In this document: piece after piece, positions 12,701 through 23,943 of the stretch
How the letters are laid out: every line of letters starts with the position of its first letter
Numbering within the stretch: the stretch's first letter is position 1
From: Galeopsis tetrahit
Taxonomy: Eukaryota; Streptophyta; Magnoliopsida; Lamiales; Lamiaceae
Assembly: GCA_963675135.1 (NCBI GenBank)
Contig: OY776129.1
Coordinates: 75,423,348 to 75,487,347 of the forward strand
DNA: 64,000 bases
Direction: 5' to 3'
Translations under genes and position numbers: made by a program
The notes under the pieces: generated by a model
Seen by the model: only the letters and a program-made list of their open reading frames with translations
Database searches by the model: none
Told to the model about the DNA's origin: nothing

Positions 12701-13519
12701 ACGGAGTCTTCAAAGACTTCGAATACAAAAAAACAAGAGGCGAAGGTGTCTGCTTCGAATAAAAAGAAACAGGAGGCGAAGGTATTTGTCTTTTCTATAT
12801 GTTTTGTGGCTCATTGTTTATTAATACGTTGCTTATTTTGAAAAATAATTTGGTGCATAGGTGGTTCCTCGTAAGCGTACGCGCTCATCTACCTCACAAC
12901 AAGGACTTATAGCTCTATTGCCCGTTCGTTTTCAACCGTACGTGATGGAATGTGTTGATGTTGCATCAGACGGCCATTGTGGTTTTCGATCGGTAGCTAA
13001 GGCAATGGGGTTTGGGGAGGACAACTGGGCAAAAGTTCGACAGGACATGATGACGGAGTTGAGTCACCATGTCCACTTATACACGGGTGTCTTTAGAGAG
13101 GATAAGATGTTCAACCAGATATTGACTGCCCTAAATTGTTTTGCTGATTTTGCACGGTCAAAGTTTTTGTTTCATCTACCCTATATGGGGTACTTGGTGG
13201 CATCGACCTACAATGTGGCCTTGATAACTTTGGGTAATAAGATATCGTTGACATTTCTTCCTCTACGAACTTCGCCACCTGAAAACCCCAAAAGAATTTA
13301 CGTGGGTCACGTCAATGATAATCACTTTGTACAGGTATTCTACTAATTTTTATATTTATGAAAAATATATAGATGTCCAATTAATGTCATTATTTGTTGC
13401 TACAGGTAGTGTTGTCTGACAATGTCCCATTTCCTCCCGTTGGAAGTTCGTGGGTTGTACACAAAAAACAAATTGCAAGTGGGTGGATGGACGCGTATAA
13501 GGAAAATCGTATTAGTTAG
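9701..13519 (+). CDS. MULE transposase fused to an OTU-type cysteine peptidase domain
   Basis: Predicted exons 9701-9733, 10329-11854, 11977-12781, 12861-13334 and 13406-13519 are all in phase with GT-AG junctions and give 983 residues. After seven copies of a six-residue repeat (about residues 48-89) comes a DNA-binding-like N-terminal region with cysteines and GTHNHP, then the transposase core: D about 341 (in MDCTY), D about 404 (in VTDRE), followed by CRWH. A SWIM-like zinc site (CGLPCTH) and an AT-hook-like RGRPK follow. The last 195 residues form an OTU-like domain with SDGHCGF (catalytic D about 825, C about 828) and NDNHFVQ (H about 943). The transposase would cut the element's TIRs; the OTU part suggests deubiquitinase-like activity. 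The first exon (11 residues) is inferred from a clean phase-0 splice and is the least certain part. Confidence 0.87.
9948..10145. repeat. Left subterminal GTCGAC/GTCGAT motif array of the MULE
   Basis: The phrases GGTCGAT, GTCGACC and GGTCGAC recur about every 15-30 bp. The array lies in the first intron of the transposase gene. The same motif recurs at 13660-13810 and 16490-16720, so it may be a transposase-binding or structural subterminal repeat (inference). Confidence 0.7.
10437..10563 (+). repeat. 18-bp in-frame repeat in the MULE transposase gene
   Basis: Seven copies of a unit like GTTAATGAGGATGCCCCG, with GAG/CAT variants, encode a repeated V-N-E-(D/H)-A-P. Because the unit is a multiple of three, copy-number change keeps the frame. 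Confidence 0.9.
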
Positions 13520-13525
13520 GGTGAT

Positions 13526-13667
13526 TGTCATTCTTTTTGTGAAACTTTTGTAAATGACTAGGAGTAGTCATTCTTTTTGTCAAACTATTGTAAATGACTA
13601 GGAGTAGTCATTCTTTTTGTCAAACTATTGTAAATGACTAGGAGCAGTCATTCTTTTTGTCAAGTTG
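13526..13667. repeat. 40-bp tandem repeat after the transposase stop codon
   Basis: The unit starting GTCATTCTTTTTGT repeats at about 13528, 13568, 13608 and 13648 and includes TGTAAATGACTAGGAG. It lies in the probable 3' UTR of the transposase gene. Confidence 0.88.
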
Positions 13668-13810
13668 GTCGACCACGTGTAGTCGACCAAACGTCATCCC
13701 GTCGACTAGATAATTATGAACAGAGAGGCTTTGGTCGATATCCCGTTATCGACCGACAACAATTCGCCGTCCAATTGTATTATACTCGACATTAAGTGGT
13801 CGACCTATTG
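13660..13810. repeat. Central GTCGAC motif array of the MULE
   Basis: Several GGTCGACC, AGTCGACC and GTCGACTAG phrases lie between the two convergent genes of the element, matching the arrays near both ends. Confidence 0.6.
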
Positions 13811-14117
13811 TTGATAATTCGACGCCTCGTAATGGAATTTAACTAAGTCAAATTTAACTGTAATTCGACATTAAGTCACATTAATTCGTAATCATGTGAA
13901 ATACACACATCAAAACGCAAGGACATCAAACCGGTGATATTCATAAAACACCACATGTCATAAAACATCAAATTATCCAATTATCCAAAGAAACATAAAT
14001 TCATCTAAAGTAAATTATCCAAAGAAACATAAATTCATCCAAATTAAACATCAAATTATCCAAATAAAGTAAACATTTAAATTATCCATAAGTATTCATA
14101 AAACACCACGACACTAT

Positions 14118-17025
14118 TTAGCTCCTGGCACGTTTCTTTCCGCTTCCTCCCCTGCCCCTGCCTCTTGTTGGCCTTGATGATGATACCGACGGAAGAGGTG
14201 GCGGTTGTAGTGTTCTACAAGCCGATTCCATAACCTGCATTGCCTCATCCGCTGTCGGTGTGTCTCCGTCCTTCCACCTTTGAACCAATGGAGCCATCAT
14301 GTTTTGAGCGATACTGATCATAAGCCATGCATCATCTGTGATGGGTACTCGATCAGACGATGTTGTCACACGTGTGGCTGGGTTCGACAAAAACACGTGC
14401 GTGTTCTGCGTGAACCATGTTCTATAGTCCGGAGCACTCTCCCACGGTAGTCTGGCCTTCTCTCCGAGTCTTTCAGACGAAAGCAGGTGCATATCCCACG
14501 TCTCAAAATAATCAGCCAAATAGCCCCACACAAGCTTAGTCTTCTTTGAAGTTTTAGCACTTCGTTCAGCACGTGCAACAAGAGGCCTCTCTGGAATCGT
14601 TTGGACAAATCCAAACTGTCGAAGCACTCGATCTGGCATGTACGGCTCCACGATATCACCACATACCAAACATCCATGAAAGTACGCGACTTCATACAAA
14701 GGATAATCTTGTCTCATTTTTGCATATGGATTCCACATAACCTGCATTACATACAAAGGATAATCTTGACTTCATACGCGACTTCAAGTAAATTATTGAT
14801 TAAGACCAAAGAAAGGATAAGACAAGTTCTCACCTCATGTGGTTCTAGTGCATCCATACGCTCTCGAAATGCTTGAACACGAGCCTTCGATGGGCCGATC
14901 AATCCTTCAGGGGCCCACCTCGCTGATAGTGGATCACCAGTCTTGAAGTCCATGTTATGGGGAGGTTTGACCAATACGGGAAAGTGTTCATAAATCCAAG
15001 CCTACAAACAAACAACAACGGGTTAAAATTATTGATTAAAACGCAAAATAAAGACCAATACAGGAAAGTATGAATTTTACCTCTAATAGAGTCAAATAGC
15101 CTGATATCTGTGCGGTCTTATGTCTGGATGCCAAACCCAGTTGTCTGTATAAATAAGCCAATGTGGCCGCTCCCCATGCATACTCATGCAAACCTTGCAT
15201 ATCCTCCAAATACTGAAGCCAGGACGTGGACACACGAGTTCCAGTCTTATCCGCAAATAAAGAGCAGCCAAATGTATACCACACGTACGCCCGTGAAGCA
15301 CGCAACACCTGAACACGGTCATCAGAATACTGTTTCTCCATGAAGTTCTCTCGCAACCATTCTAACTTCACCGAAGACCCCCGTGAACCACTTACTAAAC
15401 CCCTCGCAACATCGGATTTTACGCCCAATAACTTACTAACATCAGAATATGCAGAGATGTGATCAACACGAGTAGACCGTACTGGCCGTCCTTCAACAGG
15501 TAACCCGGTAATGCAGAAAACATCATCCAGTGTAATGGTAATTTCACCGAATGGAAAATGAAAAGAGTTGGTCTCAGGGTGCCATCGCTCAACAAAAGCA
15601 GTGATGAGGTTCTTGTTAGTGGATCTGTAGGAGAAATTCCTAATCTCAAGCAGTCCGGACTTTTTAAAATACTTAACCCATCGTCGATGTTGTGGGATAT
15701 CTTCGTTCTCAGCAAATTCCCATGCCAAAAGCTTACTAATGTGGCTATGGCACTTGAGCACGGCGCGCTCTTCCCCCTTCCAAATGTAGTTGGCCACGTG
15801 AGTTTGGAAAGTGGTCAACAGTGGTGGATTGGCCACATCATCATTTGCTTCCTCTTCTTCATTTCCTACCTCATGTCTATCATCGAACTCATCGTCATCA
15901 TCGTCAAATATATCTTCGGATTCTACCTCATCCTCATCCGCGTCTTCAGATTCTACCTCACCTATAGCTGGGGCAACTAGTGGTTGGGGTGCAACTTCTT
16001 GTTGTTCTAGCGCAGGGGAAATTTGTTGTTCTTGCGGTGGTGAGGAGGTACCTTGTTCTTGCGGTGGTGTGGAGGCACTTTGTTCTTGAGGTGGAGGTGC
16101 AATTTCTTCACCTATAGCTGGGGCTGGGGCAACAAGTGGTTGAGGTGCACTTTGTCCTTGAGGAGGCTCAACCATTTGCTCATTCTTTTTTCTGTTAGAA
16201 GCGGTTGGCCTTACTCTCTTCTTGTAAACTACAAACAGGGACACAAGCATTTCATCAAACACATTGCATGCACCATTAAACATTTAAACATTTCCACAAA
16301 AAGAGTCTTTTTTTTTTAAATCCAAACACCTACACAAATTACATCACATAATACAATAAGGATATGTCCCCTAAACCAATGAGAAAAGTACTAAACAGAG
16401 CACGCCCATCGCGGGTTTCTCCTTCAAATGTCCAAAAAGCATAAAAATTCAAGAACCAATCCAAACAAGTGAAACAACTGCCCAAATCAGTTGTGGTCGA
16501 CCCCCCGAAATCGACCAAAAACAATTTCGATCGACCCCCCGATGTCGGCCGAAAAATGGGTCATCGATCACCCGATGTCGCCCACATAACAGGTGGTCGA
16601 TCATCCGATGTCGACCAACAATATTGTTGGTCGATCACCCGATGTCGACGGCACGCCACATCCGCGACGAACCAGAGTCGACGGCACGCCACATCCGCCA
16701 CGAACCAGAGTCGACGAGGAGAAAGTACTAAACAGAGCAAAAAACTAAAAACGACAACAAATCGCGTACCAAATCACCATACATACATAGCCTTACACCC
16801 AATCGCGTACCAAATCGACCTAAACCATAAACCCTAAATCGCATTCGCCTAAAAACCCTTACAAAATCAACCATTTCATTCCTAAATCACCATACATACA
16901 CCATTACACCATAAAAACCAAACAAATGCAACATAAAAAACTAAAGAAGTTCACCATCACCCTAAACCCATTAAAACTCAAGAACATTAATTTTTAAATT
17001 ACATACCTGAGTCTTGTTTGTCCAT
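14118..17025 (-). CDS. Plant mobile domain (aminotransferase-like) protein carried by the MULE
   Basis: Predicted - strand exons 17025-17007, 16228-15081, 15001-14834 and 14741-14118 are in phase with GT-AG junctions and give 652 residues. A basic N-terminus (YKKRVRP) is followed by a Pro/Gln-rich linker with PQEQ repeats, then an acidic stretch (DDDDDEF). The plant mobile domain (PMD) follows: HISKLLAWEF, TITLDDVFCITGLPVEGRPV and the WLRENF region; the domain is found in MAIN-type proteins and in plant transposons. The C-terminus is RGRGRGGSGKKRARS, nucleic-acid-binding in character. Its place inside the MULE, convergent with the transposase, makes it an accessory transposon gene; its biochemical role is unknown. 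The 19-nt first exon is inferred from phase and a good GTATGT donor. Confidence 0.85.
16490..16720. repeat. Right subterminal GTCGAC/GATGTCG motif array of the MULE
   Basis: Repeated GGTCGACC, GGTCGATCACCCGATGTCG-like and CGATGTCGACC phrases. A direct duplication of about 38 bp (GACGGCACGCCACATCCGC) follows at 16648-16710. The array mirrors the one near the left end. Confidence 0.7.
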
Positions 17026-18687
17026 GATGTTTCGAGCGAAGGGGGAGTGCGAATGGGGGTGTCTTCGTTCGGTGGTTGCCTTCTGCGTGAATGGAGAGTG
17101 TGCGAAATCAGTGGGGAATGGAGGGAGGTTGCCTTCTGCGTGAATGGAGGGAGTTTTTTTTGGTCGATGGTTTTTTGCAAAAGGGAGGGAGGAAGAGAGA
17201 GGGATAGAGGGACTTTTCAAAAGGGGGGTGCATCTATAAGCCATGGTGTGTTTAGTAAAAATACATTAAATGATACAAAGGGCATTTATGACAATTTGAG
17301 GGGGGGTGCATCAGATTTTAGGGGGGGTGCGTCCAGAGGGGGAGTGTTCTCAACGCAAATGGAGGTGTAAATAGTCGGACCCAAATAAAAATGGCTGAAT
17401 TAATTCTACTTTCTTCCCGTTTCCTTGGTCAACGTAGGCTAGGCGGCTAATGGCTTTCAATTTGGGCTTTAGAAATTAATTCTTCAGGGACTTCTTAGAA
17501 TCTGGGCTGAATTTATGCTGCCACTTGGGCCTTCATAGGCTTAAATTCACTCGAGGAAAATGGGCCAAAATGTCAACTCTTTTAAATTTCCCGAACCACT
17601 TACCTACCTAGGTTATTAAGTTTTAACTAACCCATCCTATAATTGTGTTAATAACGTGTTTTGTAGGTTTTACATAACAAATTAAGAAGTATACAAATTT
17701 CATAACAGAGACATTAATTTGCTAATGTTAATAAATCTTGGTCATTCATTTTTATTAAAGAAAGTTGACTCATTGTCCATCGTAACACATTTGAAGTTAT
17801 AATAAATCTAGCAAAATGAGGGGTGTTCATAGATTTTTAATCCTTCCTATTTTAAATATATGTCATCCTAGGTTTATACACACATATTAAGAAAAATATT
17901 AACTTTCTACTATACTCTTAATTAATTACTTTATAATTTTTAAAAATTATATTATCTAATTAAGTAATTATTAATGAGTTTAAGAGTAAATTGAAAAGAA
18001 ACACATATTGAAAAATGTAAAATAACATTTAAATTAAAAATAAAATAAAAAGTCAAAACGACATATTTAAATTTGAATAGGGGGAGGAGTATTTAGTTAG
18101 TATCATAAATTCTTGATCATCCAATAGATTTGTCAGGAGTTTATTAATTAATTTCCAACATACATGCATATAACTGTTTGTTAATTTGTACTCTATAGTA
18201 GTAGTAGTTATTTTCTCTAAATTAAGATTACTTATACAGGGTACAAAAGAGTTACTATTTAATTAATTCCTTTTAAAATTCATATTTATATTTATTAAAA
18301 GCAGTATGTGACTCGAATATCTTTACGAAGATATGTATGTATAAATCAAGAAAGAAACCTGGTTAAAAACATATACTAATAACTACTAATCCACGAACAC
18401 AATATATACACTTACAAAGTTAAAGACGTAACATGATTTTTATTTTTAAATCATAAAATGAGTTACTTCAATTTATACTCCCTTCATTCAAATTCATTAC
18501 ACTCATTTTTTTAGGAACTGAGTTTTAATAAATATAAATTAAATATCTTAGAGAATATGAGGAAGTACTATATGGTCCATTTATAAATAAATGTATGATC
18601 AGATAGAAAAATAAATAATGATTTGAGGGTGAATATAAAATAATATGAATAATAATATTTTAAAAAAAATGAGTATAATAAATTATA

Positions 18688-18755
18688 CTCCCTCTGTCCA
18701 CAAAAAATGTGAACTCAAAAAAAGAAATGAACACACTTTTGATGGACGGAGAGAG
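18688..18755. mobile_element. Short palindromic Stowaway-like MITE, 68 bp
   Basis: Left end CTCCCTCTGTCCACAAAA, right end (reverse complement) CTCTCTCCGTCCATCAAAA, flanked by TA (18686-18687, 18756-18757). Almost the whole element is the two arms. Confidence 0.75.
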
Positions 18756-19288
18756 TACAATAACAATTATAACTAATACCCAAGTATTTGAATAAAATTG
18801 AGCAAAAAAAAATAAATTTAAAAATCATACATCAATCATACTACTACGTCTGTCTCATGATTACTTGCAAAATTTGACCTATACAATTTTTAATTTAATA
18901 ATGAGTGAAGTGTAATAATAAAGAGATTTTTTTTAGTGATTTAATGAGGTACCGGTGTTAAAAGGTGTAGAGTAAAATTTAAAAAATAAATGATATTATA
19001 AAAATATTAATTTGTGATATTAAATATTAAAAGTATAACAATAATATTAATACGTGGAGTACCATTTATGTAACACGTCCGGACTCTAGAGAGTCTAAAA
19101 AAGAATAGTCGGTGCATATATATCTGAGTGACATATGTGTGGGTCCCGGGAACAGTAATTAATCTAGCAGAGCGGTGCCTAAAATCCCACGTTCAATTTG
19201 ACAAAATTGCAGGGTAGGCCACATTAATTTACCCTCTTCCGCCCAACTACCAACAGTAATAATTCAATGAACTCATTAAAATTTTGCC

Positions 19289-19298
19289 TATATAAACC
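19289..19298 (+). promoter_or_regulatory. TATA box of the third nsLTP gene
   Basis: CTATATAAAC lies 95 bp upstream of the start codon, leaving room for a 5' UTR of about 65 bp. A CTCA microsatellite (about 19310-19335) falls in that UTR. Confidence 0.75.
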
Positions 19299-19392
19299 CC
19301 CCTCCACTCACAATCACTCACTCACTCACTCATTCAAATCCACCGATCTTATAATAATAGTATAATATATACTAGCTACTACTACAGTACAA

Positions 19393-19837
19393 ATGGCGTT
19401 GTCGATTCATCAGAAGGTTGTGATATGCTTAGCAATAGTGATGGGCGTGGTGTTTGCGGCTGAAGCGGCGGTAACGTGCAACATGGTGGCTGGAGCTCTA
19501 AAAGGCTGTGTACCGTACGTGACGGACAAGGGGGCAATCGGTTCGTGCTGCGGCGGATTAACGTCGCTCTACCGCCAAGCTGTCACGACCAGTGACCGCC
19601 AGATGGCCTGCAACTGCCTCAAAAGTCTCGCTAAGGCCGTCCCCGGGATTAACCTCGGCAAGGCTGCAGGGCTTCCTAAGCAGTGCAAGATTAACATTCC
19701 CTACCAGATTAGCCCAAACACTGATTGCTCCAAGTATATATATTGTCCTATTCATTTCCATATTTATATTTTTTTAAATTATATATAATTGATGTTAATG
19801 TGTTGTGTTGTGTGATATGTTTTGCAGGGTGAAGTGA
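19393..19837 (+). CDS. Type 1 non-specific lipid transfer protein, two exons
   Basis: Exons 19393-19733 and 19828-19837 join across a 94-bp intron (GTATAT...TTTGCAG), giving 116 residues ending C-S-K-V-K. The signal peptide is about 25 residues, with hydrophobic VVICLAIVMGVVFA and cleavage near AEA. Eight cysteines in 8CM order: TCNM, GCVP, SCCGG, ACNCLK, QCK, DCSK. The usual DRR triplet is SDRQ here, so the second arginine is replaced. Good TATA box upstream. Function as for the other nsLTPs: extracellular lipid binding. The conserved intron position and ending link it to the two genes on its left, with more divergence in the first 40 mature residues. Confidence 0.94.
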
Positions 19838-20138
19838 TGGTGCAGTGGAGGAAGCTAGGCATGCGTGTGTCGTGTTTAATTTCGAGAATAAATAATGATG
19901 TAATGTTTGAGTTAGATGAGTGATTTAATAAAACAGAGTTGTGCATGGGGGTACTAGTTTTACCTGACGGTAAATCTATGTTTTCCAACACATCTCTATC
20001 TACTTTGTCACTGAATTCCGCCTTATCAAGTTTCACTGTTTTTTCCGGAATTAATTTGCATCACATATATATTATTTATATGCTCAAACAAAAAATGGAC
20101 TATACTTTAATTATAAAGATCGATCGATGCAGGAGTTT

Positions 20139-20262
20139 GACAAAGTGGGATAGCTCAAGTGGTTAGAGCACCACTACCTAGGCCTTAGGTCCTGGGTTCG
20201 AGTCATGGGGAGGGGAAAAGGGATGGGTATTTAACTTGTAATCAAAAAAAAAAAAAAAAAGA
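20139..20262 (+). mobile_element. tRNA-derived SINE with 17-bp target duplication
   Basis: The head has an A box (TAGCTCAAGTGG) and a B box (GGTTCGAGTC) of RNA polymerase III type, followed by a short body and a 17-A tail. A direct repeat GATCGATGCAGGAGTTT flanks it (20122-20138 and 20263-20279), the mark of L1-type retroposition. It is not a functional tRNA: the acceptor stem does not pair and the body and tail are SINE-like. A second copy is at 32375-32487 on the other strand. Confidence 0.9.
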
Positions 20263-21884
20263 GATCGATGCAGGAGTTTAATTATCTTAATTAATATAAT
20301 TGAAAGAAGAATGACTCAATCTTCAAATTATAATGACTTTGTGAAGGAAAAGGAAAAGGCACGAAATTCCCCTCCATACAAATTTGTAACCGCTAGTGTT
20401 ACGTACATTGAACTAATAATATAAATATTAAATTTAACACAATGACAATTAATTACATACTCCCGTTCTCATAATGTAATTCATTTTTATTGTTTTATCC
20501 TGTAAAATGGAGGATGCAATTCTCTCTTCTTCTTTTTTTTAATAAATTTACATTTCATTATTATGATTTATGAATATACGGAGGGGGAAATTAGGAAAAA
20601 GAAAATGAGGAAAAAGAAAATGAACAAAAATAAGAAATAACTTATCTCAATTATTATGAAAGAATGTGTATAAAAATAAAAAAATTTGGAATGTAATAAA
20701 TTCCATATAGAAATAATTTAGAAAAAAATGTGAAAAAATAGCTAAAAGAATAAATAATGTATAACAACATTTAAGTAAAAAAAAAAAAAAAATATATGAA
20801 ACGCAGGGAATATATATTCCCGTTTCTTAATACAACAAGTTATATCCTTTTAGAAATACATTAAATTATTGTTTCTGAATAATTTTCACGTTAGTTATTT
20901 AAATTCTTTCAAGTTAACCCTAGTGTGGGTCTTAATTTCTATAATTAGGAAGAGAAAAGAAAGATTTTAAATACTCCGTATTACAGTATAAAATTATTTT
21001 TATATAATTGTACTTCACAATATGTGTTTCATCTATATAATATGTAATTGTAGAATGATATATATATATCTTCATTAACATTTTAAATTAAAATTATAGA
21101 TGAAAATATCTAACAATTTATGAAAAAAATCATCAATATAAATAGTTTTGATCTCTTTGATTGTTATATAATAAAAATTTTAATTTATAGATATCTAAAA
21201 TTTGAGATTTTTTTTAAAGAAATACTCTTATTTTTGTTCCCCACAACCTTCTCACTTATTTTCTTAGGAGGCAAAATCCAATATTTTTTTGCTTTTTTTT
21301 TTTTCTTATCTTTATCTACCTTATATTCTTTCTACATTTTCTACTTCAACTATTTATTATACATTTTATATTATATTTTTTTACAAATATATTTTAAATT
21401 TTTTGAAGTATATCTTAAAATTTTAATTTACAGTATCTTATTTTGATAAAAAAAAAATTGTTGTAAAAGAAGAATACCTTTCTTGACCCCACCCATGCCC
21501 ACCCCCTACCGTCGTCACGATTCATTTATGAGAAATTGGACCAAGTTCCAATGAGTGAGGTCAATTTTGGTCTTACTTGATCGATACATGTGAATGTAGC
21601 TGAATAATTAATGCAGGTGTAATATTAATATTAAATACTATTGGAAAACTATTTTCATTGAAGCAATACTCACCCTGCAAACCTCGATACGCTAACAATA
21701 TGGATCGACTACTCCATGTTTCCTCGAATCTATATACAAAGATAATACTCATCTGTTTTTAGATTTCTCGTTATATTCCTATTTAATGTTAATAAATAAT
21801 ACTCCGTATTATTAACTCATCTCAATAATTATTAAATAAAAATATTCTAAAAAAAATATATTGAAAGTAAAAAAAAGTGAACTA

Positions 21885-22157
21885 CTCACTCTATTCTATA
21901 TTAACTTTCATAGTTAGGTGGACACATAAATTAAGAAAATGAATTTTAAGGGGTTATTTTGTAAAATTGTATGTATAAAGTAAAGAATGAGTTAACTTTT
22001 GTGTATGTGTGAAGAAAAAGTAATGTCATTTGTGTAAAGTTGAGGATATTATAATTAAGGGTGGAGTTTATAAAGGATTTTCCATTTTAAGGGTGTGAAA
22101 ATTATTGTGGAATGTCCCGAAAAGAAAAGTGTGAAAGTTATTGTAAAACGAAGGGAG
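21885..22157. mobile_element. Stowaway-like MITE, 273 bp
   Basis: Left end CTCACTCTATTCTATATTAA, right end (reverse complement) CTCCCTTCGTTTTACAATAA, both continuing CTTTCA. TA flanks both sides (21883-21884, 22158-22159). Arms have diverged, so this is an older copy. Confidence 0.75.
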
Positions 22158-22695
22158 TATAATTGGAGTATAATTTAAGACAAACCAAAAAAAAATAGTG
22201 AGCTATCTTTTTTAGACGGAATGAGTAATTAATTTTCATTTTTTATATAAATTAATAAAACATTTTGAATATATAAAATTTATACTTACAATGTTATACC
22301 TTTATTTATCATTAATGATCAATTTCAAGTCTCAACAATCATTAAATAGAACTATTTTAAACAAAAATGTGAAAATAATTAAAGAAAAGTGATTTGAGAC
22401 AAATAAAAAATAGCCCCTCCATCCATCAAATGTAGTTTTATTGGGGTGTGACACATTTTTTTTTAAGTTAGATAAAGTAAGGGTATTGTAGAGTTTTGTG
22501 GGGTTCATTGTGAATAAAGTGATTGTTAGTGAATAAAGTTAATGACAATTTGAGTAATTAAGTGGTGGTTGAAGGGTGATGGTTTCCATAAAATGATTTT
22601 TTTTATTTGTTCTAAATTATGCTTCCTTCGTCCCGTAATAACGTTCATTGATAGACAAACACACATATAAAAAAGTGTAATAATGAGTAAAATTA

Positions 22696-22867
22696 CATTC
22701 TCACTTTCGTTTCGTCCACCGCTACTCACGTGGAGGCTTCGCTCTAAGACGGAGCGTTTCCCTACCAATGTATTTTTACATCCCACAGTGTCGACAGATT
22801 GTTTAGCCCCGTTCATCTTCGGCACAAGAGTGCTCGATCATTGAGTTATTACGCACTCTTTCAAGGG
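22696..22867 (-). pseudogene. Fragment of plastid 23S rRNA gene in nuclear DNA (NUPT)
   Basis: Read on the - strand this contains GAAAGAGTGCGTAATA, GAAGATGAACGGGGCTAA, CTGTGGGATGTAAAAAT and CTTAGAGCGAAGCCTCC, which I recognise as the middle of chloroplast 23S rRNA. Differences from the recalled plastid sequence are almost all G to A or C to T (for example AACTCAATGATCG for AGCTCACTGATCG), as expected for old organelle DNA decaying by cytosine deamination. Only about 170 bp is present, with AT-rich nuclear DNA around it. A mitochondrial origin is less likely because of the GGGATGTAAAAAT phrase. Confidence 0.8.
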
Positions 22868-23943
22868 CACTAGGGAACGTAGCTTAGGACATGGGGGTAC
22901 AATTGTACTCAAATCCCCCAATTTCAATTTTTTTTTTTAAAAAAAATTGTGTACAAAAATAATTTTATAATAATAAATGGGTGAAAGATGATGAAAAGTT
23001 TGAAGTGGAGAAAGTGATGAAGCCCACAAATTTTGTTGAAAAGTTCAATACATTTTTTTTTTAGGTTCAATATATAGGAGTATATATTTTTTTAAGTTCA
23101 TTTGAGTGTCTTAAGCTTGCTTTATACTCCTTCTATCTCATTTTAAATTCATCATTTGTAAAAATGGGCGTTTGTACATATATCATGTTTTTCATATTTT
23201 GTCATTAAGTCATCTAAACCCTTATTTTTCATATATATATATATATATATATATTAAAATAATTGTAATTGAAAAATTTACAAGTATGTCATTTAACAAG
23301 TGGGTAGATTTGAATTGTATTTTTAAAATCTATTGATATAACTCTCTTCATCCAATATTTTCATTTATTCCAATCAAAACATATAAAATTGAGAATGACA
23401 TTAGTAAAGACTAAAGACTTGACCTTAGTATGGAAACTCGAAAAATCTCTCCATGCCCTAACAATATAGTGTGCTACTTGATTAGACATCGTAGATGTAA
23501 CCATAACGTACATACACACAACAACTCCAAGTTTTTATTATCATGCGACAAATGCCCATGTTAATACATACACATACATAATAGATAGATAGATATCTCA
23601 AAAACTGATCTAATTTAATTAATCTCCTCTTTAGATTGCCTCGTCGATATTGATGTTACGTTTCCAAATGATTTGCAAGTTATCACTTGATTCTGCAGAA
23701 AGAAAAGAAAAATTGCCTCAATATTTAATTTGTTATAAATAAAAGGACATAATCGAAATTGGGCCGGGGAGAGTTTAATTAATTTAAATAAAGCAATTTA
23801 AATTAAGACTTAATTGTAGATAAATCACAACTTTTTTGTATAGATTACAATTTAATTTAAACTTTCGAATCTTAGTATATATATTTATCGCAATTTGAAC
23901 CAATGACAGATTTATTTCTGTCAAAAAATGACAATTAATTAAT

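Larger units (their letters stand above)
9382..17382. mobile_element. Autonomous-type MULE carrying transposase-OTU and plant-mobile-domain genes
   Basis: 8.0-kb element. The left end reads GGGTGGGACTATTTACACCT and the right end, reverse-complemented, GGGTCCGACTATTTACACCT; both continue CCATTTGCGTTGAGAACAC, giving TIRs of about 45 bp. An 8-bp direct repeat AAATAAAA touches both ends (9374-9381 and 17383-17390); MULEs usually make 9 bp, so one base may have changed. The element encodes a + strand five-exon transposase gene (9701-13519) and a convergent - strand four-exon gene (14118-17025), both with open, in-phase exons. GTCGAC-rich motif arrays lie near both ends and in the centre. The intact frames and good TIRs suggest recent activity. 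Confidence 0.92.
17391..19392. other. Intergenic sequence upstream of the third nsLTP gene
   Basis: No gene supported. TGGGCC phrases near 17525 and 17572 resemble plant housekeeping promoter motifs, but no reading frame follows. It contains a small MITE at 18688-18755 and a possible degraded Stowaway-like copy just before it (about 18477-18685). Confidence 0.55.
20280..23934. other. AT-rich intergenic sequence with MITE and organelle-DNA remnants
   Basis: No gene supported. A 108-residue frame near 21120-21446 is made almost only of Phe, Ile, Leu and Tyr from an AT tract. Contents seen: a Stowaway-like MITE (21885-22157), a plastid rRNA fragment (22696-22867), a TA microsatellite near 23234 and a short GATA-type microsatellite near 23580. 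Confidence 0.6.

Noticed and set aside
20147..20217. A tRNA gene
   Set aside because: A and B boxes are present, but acceptor ends do not pair, a poly-A tail and long target duplication follow, and a second copy exists; it is a SINE.
21120..21446. 108-residue hydrophobic open frame
   Set aside because: Composed almost only of Phe, Ile, Leu and Tyr from an AT-rich tract; no other coding signal.
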